The notes under the pieces: model-generated
What the model was told of the DNA's origin: nothing
Databases searched by the model: none
What the model saw: only the letters and a program-made list of their open reading frames with translations
Assembly (NCBI RefSeq): GCF_000337035.1
Contig: NZ_AOJL01000026.1
Span: forward strand, 62,001 to 126,000
Source of the DNA: Halorubrum coriense DSM 10284
GTDB taxonomy: Archaea; Halobacteriota; Halobacteria; Halobacteriales; Haloferacaceae
Direction: 5' to 3'
Length of the DNA stretch: 64,000 nucleotides
Made by a program: the position numbers and the translations under genes
Shown here: piece after piece, positions 62,368 to 64,000 of the stretch
Position numbering within the stretch: the stretch's first letter is position 1
Layout: each line of letters opens with the position of its first letter

Positions 62368-63024
62368 ATGAGCGACACCGAAGCCGGCGCGCGCGTCGGG
62401 CTCCCCTGCCCGTCGTGTTCGCCCGCCGAGCCGACCGTCCACGAGGTCCTCAGCCCGGGCGGGCAGGCCACCGTGCGCTGTACCGAGTGCGACCACACCC
62501 ACAAGACCGAGATCCCCGAGGAGGAGACCGTCGCCGTGACGATCGTCGTCTCGCAGGACGGCGACTCGTTCACGACGACGATGGACGTGCCCGCCGAGGG
62601 GGACGTGGGCACCGGCGAGGAGTTCGTCGTCGACACCGACGAGGCGCTGATGCAGGTGCGGATCACGGGGATCGAACTCGGTCCCGAGAACCGCGTCGAG
62701 GAGGCGGACATCACCGACGTGGAGACGCTGTGGACCCGCGCGGTCGACAACGTCGCGGTCCCGGTCACGCTCCACCCGAAGGACGGCGACGCGGACCAGA
62801 CCCGGTCGCTGCGCGTGAACGTCCCCGGCGACTACGAGTTCACCGTCGACGAGACGGTGGAGTTCGGCGGGGAGGAGTTCACCGTCGAGGGGCTCCACAT
62901 CCGCGAGGACGCGCCCGAGTACCGCCACGAGAAGCTCGACCACCCCGGCGACCTCGCCTACGCGAAGGACCTCAAGCGGGTGTACGCCCGCGACGAGACG
63001 CTGACCGCGTGGTCGGCCTGGTAG
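62368..63024 (+). CDS. HVO_0476-family zinc-ribbon protein
   Basis: 218 residues. N-terminal zinc ribbon (LPCPSCSP ... VRCTECDHTHKTEI) followed by an OB-like or beta-barrel region (VTIVVSQDGDSFTTTMDVPAE) and EVEEADITDVETLW-like segments. This matches a conserved haloarchaeal zinc-finger family known by the locus HVO_0476. RNA binding is a guess. Confidence 0.8.
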   Translation: MSDTEAGARVGLPCPSCSPAEPTVHEVLSPGGQATVRCTECDHTHKTEIPEEETVAVTIVVSQDGDSFTTTMDVPAEGDVGTGEEFVVDTDEALMQVRITGIELGPENRVEEADITDVETLWTRAVDNVAVPVTLHPKDGDADQTRSLRVNVPGDYEFTVDETVEFGGEEFTVEGLHIREDAPEYRHEKLDHPGDLAYAKDLKRVYARDETLTAWSAW

Positions 63025-63601
63025 GAGCCCCTCCCCGCGGCGATCCTCATACCAACATAAACAATTATGAAGGATACGCACGTTGTGTGTGACGTGCCGC
63101 CCGTAGTACACGACTGACGCACGCTCGACGGCGGGGACGACCGGTCCCGGCGGTCCGAGCACGCGCGAGGCGACGCGGACCGAACAGCCCACCGACCGAT
63201 CGGGTCCATCCACGGAATCGGCCGCGAGCGACGCGCCGGACGACCTTCCGACCGCCGCGGAGGCGGTCGCGCAGGCGGCGGCGACGTTCGGCCCGTCGGA
63301 CACTCGACGGATCGGGAACGGGACCGACCGCTGGAACGAGTACGCCGGTTCGTCGCACTGACCGCGCGGCCGGATCCTTTTATCCTCCGGCGCGACTACC
63401 GACGAGCGGCCGATGACGAACCACCGCTCCGAGCCGGACTCGGCACCCGGCGACGACGAGCCCTATGAGTACCGAGGCCGTCGCTTTTCATCCGCACCCC
63501 CGTGAGGAAGGGTGCCCGTTCGTCGCCCGAGAGCGACGGGAGGTATCACGCCGGGAGCGGCCGGACGTCTATGTAGCTCCGGCCGTATCCACAGGTAGAG
63601 G
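63025..63601. other. interval without large genes; two possible small frames
   Basis: An AT-rich promoter-like tract (ATAAACAATTATG, about 63056-63069) precedes a 16-codon frame (63067-63117). A frame shifted by +1 is then open to 63361 and ends in a protein-like segment (GNGTDRWNEYAGSSH) but has no start codon. A separate 30-codon frame is given at 63413. The rest is unassigned. Confidence 0.4.
63413..63505 (+). CDS. possible 30-residue small protein
   Basis: MTNHRSEPDSAPGDDEPYEY then RGRRFSSAPP and stop. CTTTTAT at about 63376 is a TATA candidate roughly 35 bp upstream. Composition is core-like. It is too short for any family call and could be spurious. Confidence 0.3.
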   Translation: MTNHRSEPDSAPGDDEPYEYRGRRFSSAPP

Positions 63602-64000
63602 ATGTCGAACCGGAGCGCGGTCGACGGGAGCGTGAGCGTCGTCCTCCCGACCCGGCGGTGGACGACGGCCTGCGACGAACTGGTCGAACAGGTGGCCCGG
63701 GACGACGAGTTCATTCTCGCGTGCGACGGGCCCGACGATCCGGTGGTCGAGGACGCGGCGGGCACCCCCGCGGAGGTAGTCGTCGCCGGCGAGCCGGAAG
63801 GGTGTTCCGCGAAGTGTAACGCGCTCGCCGCGGCCCTCGAGCGGGCGACGGGCGAGCACATCGTCTGTACGGACGCCGACTTCGAACACGGCCCGGAGTG
63901 GCTCCAGCGGGTCCTGCGCCACCTCGCCGATGCTCCGCCGGACCGCGTCGTCTCGACCGCTCCCGTCCCGATCAGCGACGGCCCGCTGCTGAAGCCGTTG
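63602..64000 (+). CDS. glycosyltransferase family 2 protein, 3' end beyond window
   Basis: 133 codons from ATG 63602 to the window edge, no stop. The GT2 fold start VSVVLPTRRWTTACDELVEQ, the nucleotide segment FILACDGPDD, the CNALAAALERATGEHIVCTDADF with the DxD-type metal motif (DAD) and HGPEWLQRVL are all present. It likely adds sugar from a nucleotide donor onto a lipid or protein at the inner membrane face. Confidence 0.82.
   Translation, partial: MSNRSAVDGSVSVVLPTRRWTTACDELVEQVARDDEFILACDGPDDPVVEDAAGTPAEVVVAGEPEGCSAKCNALAAALERATGEHIVCTDADFEHGPEWLQRVLRHLADAPPDRVVSTAPVPISDGPLLKPL

Overview
The window reads as chromosome of an extremely halophilic archaeon (class Halobacteria). From about 24.8 kb rightwards the DNA is very GC-rich, the proteins are strongly acidic, and the genes are typical haloarchaeal housekeeping ones: 2Fe-2S ferredoxin, CheF, GHMP-type shikimate kinase, MenB, archaeal GTP cyclohydrolase III, Trm56, TFE, Dna2-like helicase-nuclease and KaiC-like ATPase. 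The Halorubrum/Haloferacales side of the class is my best guess, from composition and gene style only.

Region 1 (1 to about 24.7 kb) is an accessory, defence-rich island with clearly lower G+C, especially 7.2-11.9 kb and 14.3-24.1 kb. It starts with a truncated PD-(D/E)XK nuclease gene and a small winged-helix regulator. Next comes a translationally coupled six-gene operon (1557-5940): a zinc-binding-like protein, a Cas7-like RAMP, an unknown protein, a very basic protein with repeated WSG motifs, a double-RRM Cas5-like RAMP and an RNase H-fold exonuclease. An HNH nuclease gene follows. There is no CRISPR array and no cas1/cas2. This matches the computationally predicted HRAMP (haloarchaeal RAMP) derived class 1 CRISPR-Cas system, which to my knowledge has no demonstrated function. 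A roughly 90-nt leader packed with hairpins lies directly upstream and is a candidate guide or regulatory RNA. The rest of the island holds a PD-(D/E)XK nuclease and a membrane-anchored helicase IV-like protein; MsrA, an FAD monooxygenase, an EEP-fold nuclease-like protein and an ADP-ribosylglycohydrolase; a PD-(D/E)XK two-gene cassette; a C2H2 zinc-finger/cold-shock fusion; a PLD-ATPase; and a membrane-tethered Mrr-like endonuclease. A truncated second copy of the ADP-ribosylglycohydrolase gene lies exactly 8221 bp from the first. Repeated 16-bp sequences that look like transposon ends punctuate the island, so it was assembled by rearrangement and transposition.

Region 2 (24.8-57.6 kb) is core chromosome. 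It covers redox (two ferredoxins), signalling (CheF-like; a LOV-domain histidine kinase divergent from a KaiC-like ATPase), aromatic amino-acid synthesis (shikimate kinase with chorismate mutase), histidine, purine and menaquinone steps, DNA repair (Dna2-like), transcription initiation (TFE) and many conserved haloarchaeal proteins of unknown role. tRNA-Leu(UAA) at 34.0 kb is followed by two extra copies of its own 3' end. All three copies carry a downstream hairpin whose stem changes but keeps pairing.

Region 3 (57.6-60.8 kb) is a lower-GC patch with an NhaC-type antiporter and a LysE/RhtB exporter, probably acquired. Region 4 (60.8-64 kb) returns to core composition: a hexapeptide acetyltransferase, PRPP synthetase, a zinc-ribbon protein and the start of a glycosyltransferase that runs off the window. 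Several very small genes (37-56 codons) were found by direct reading.
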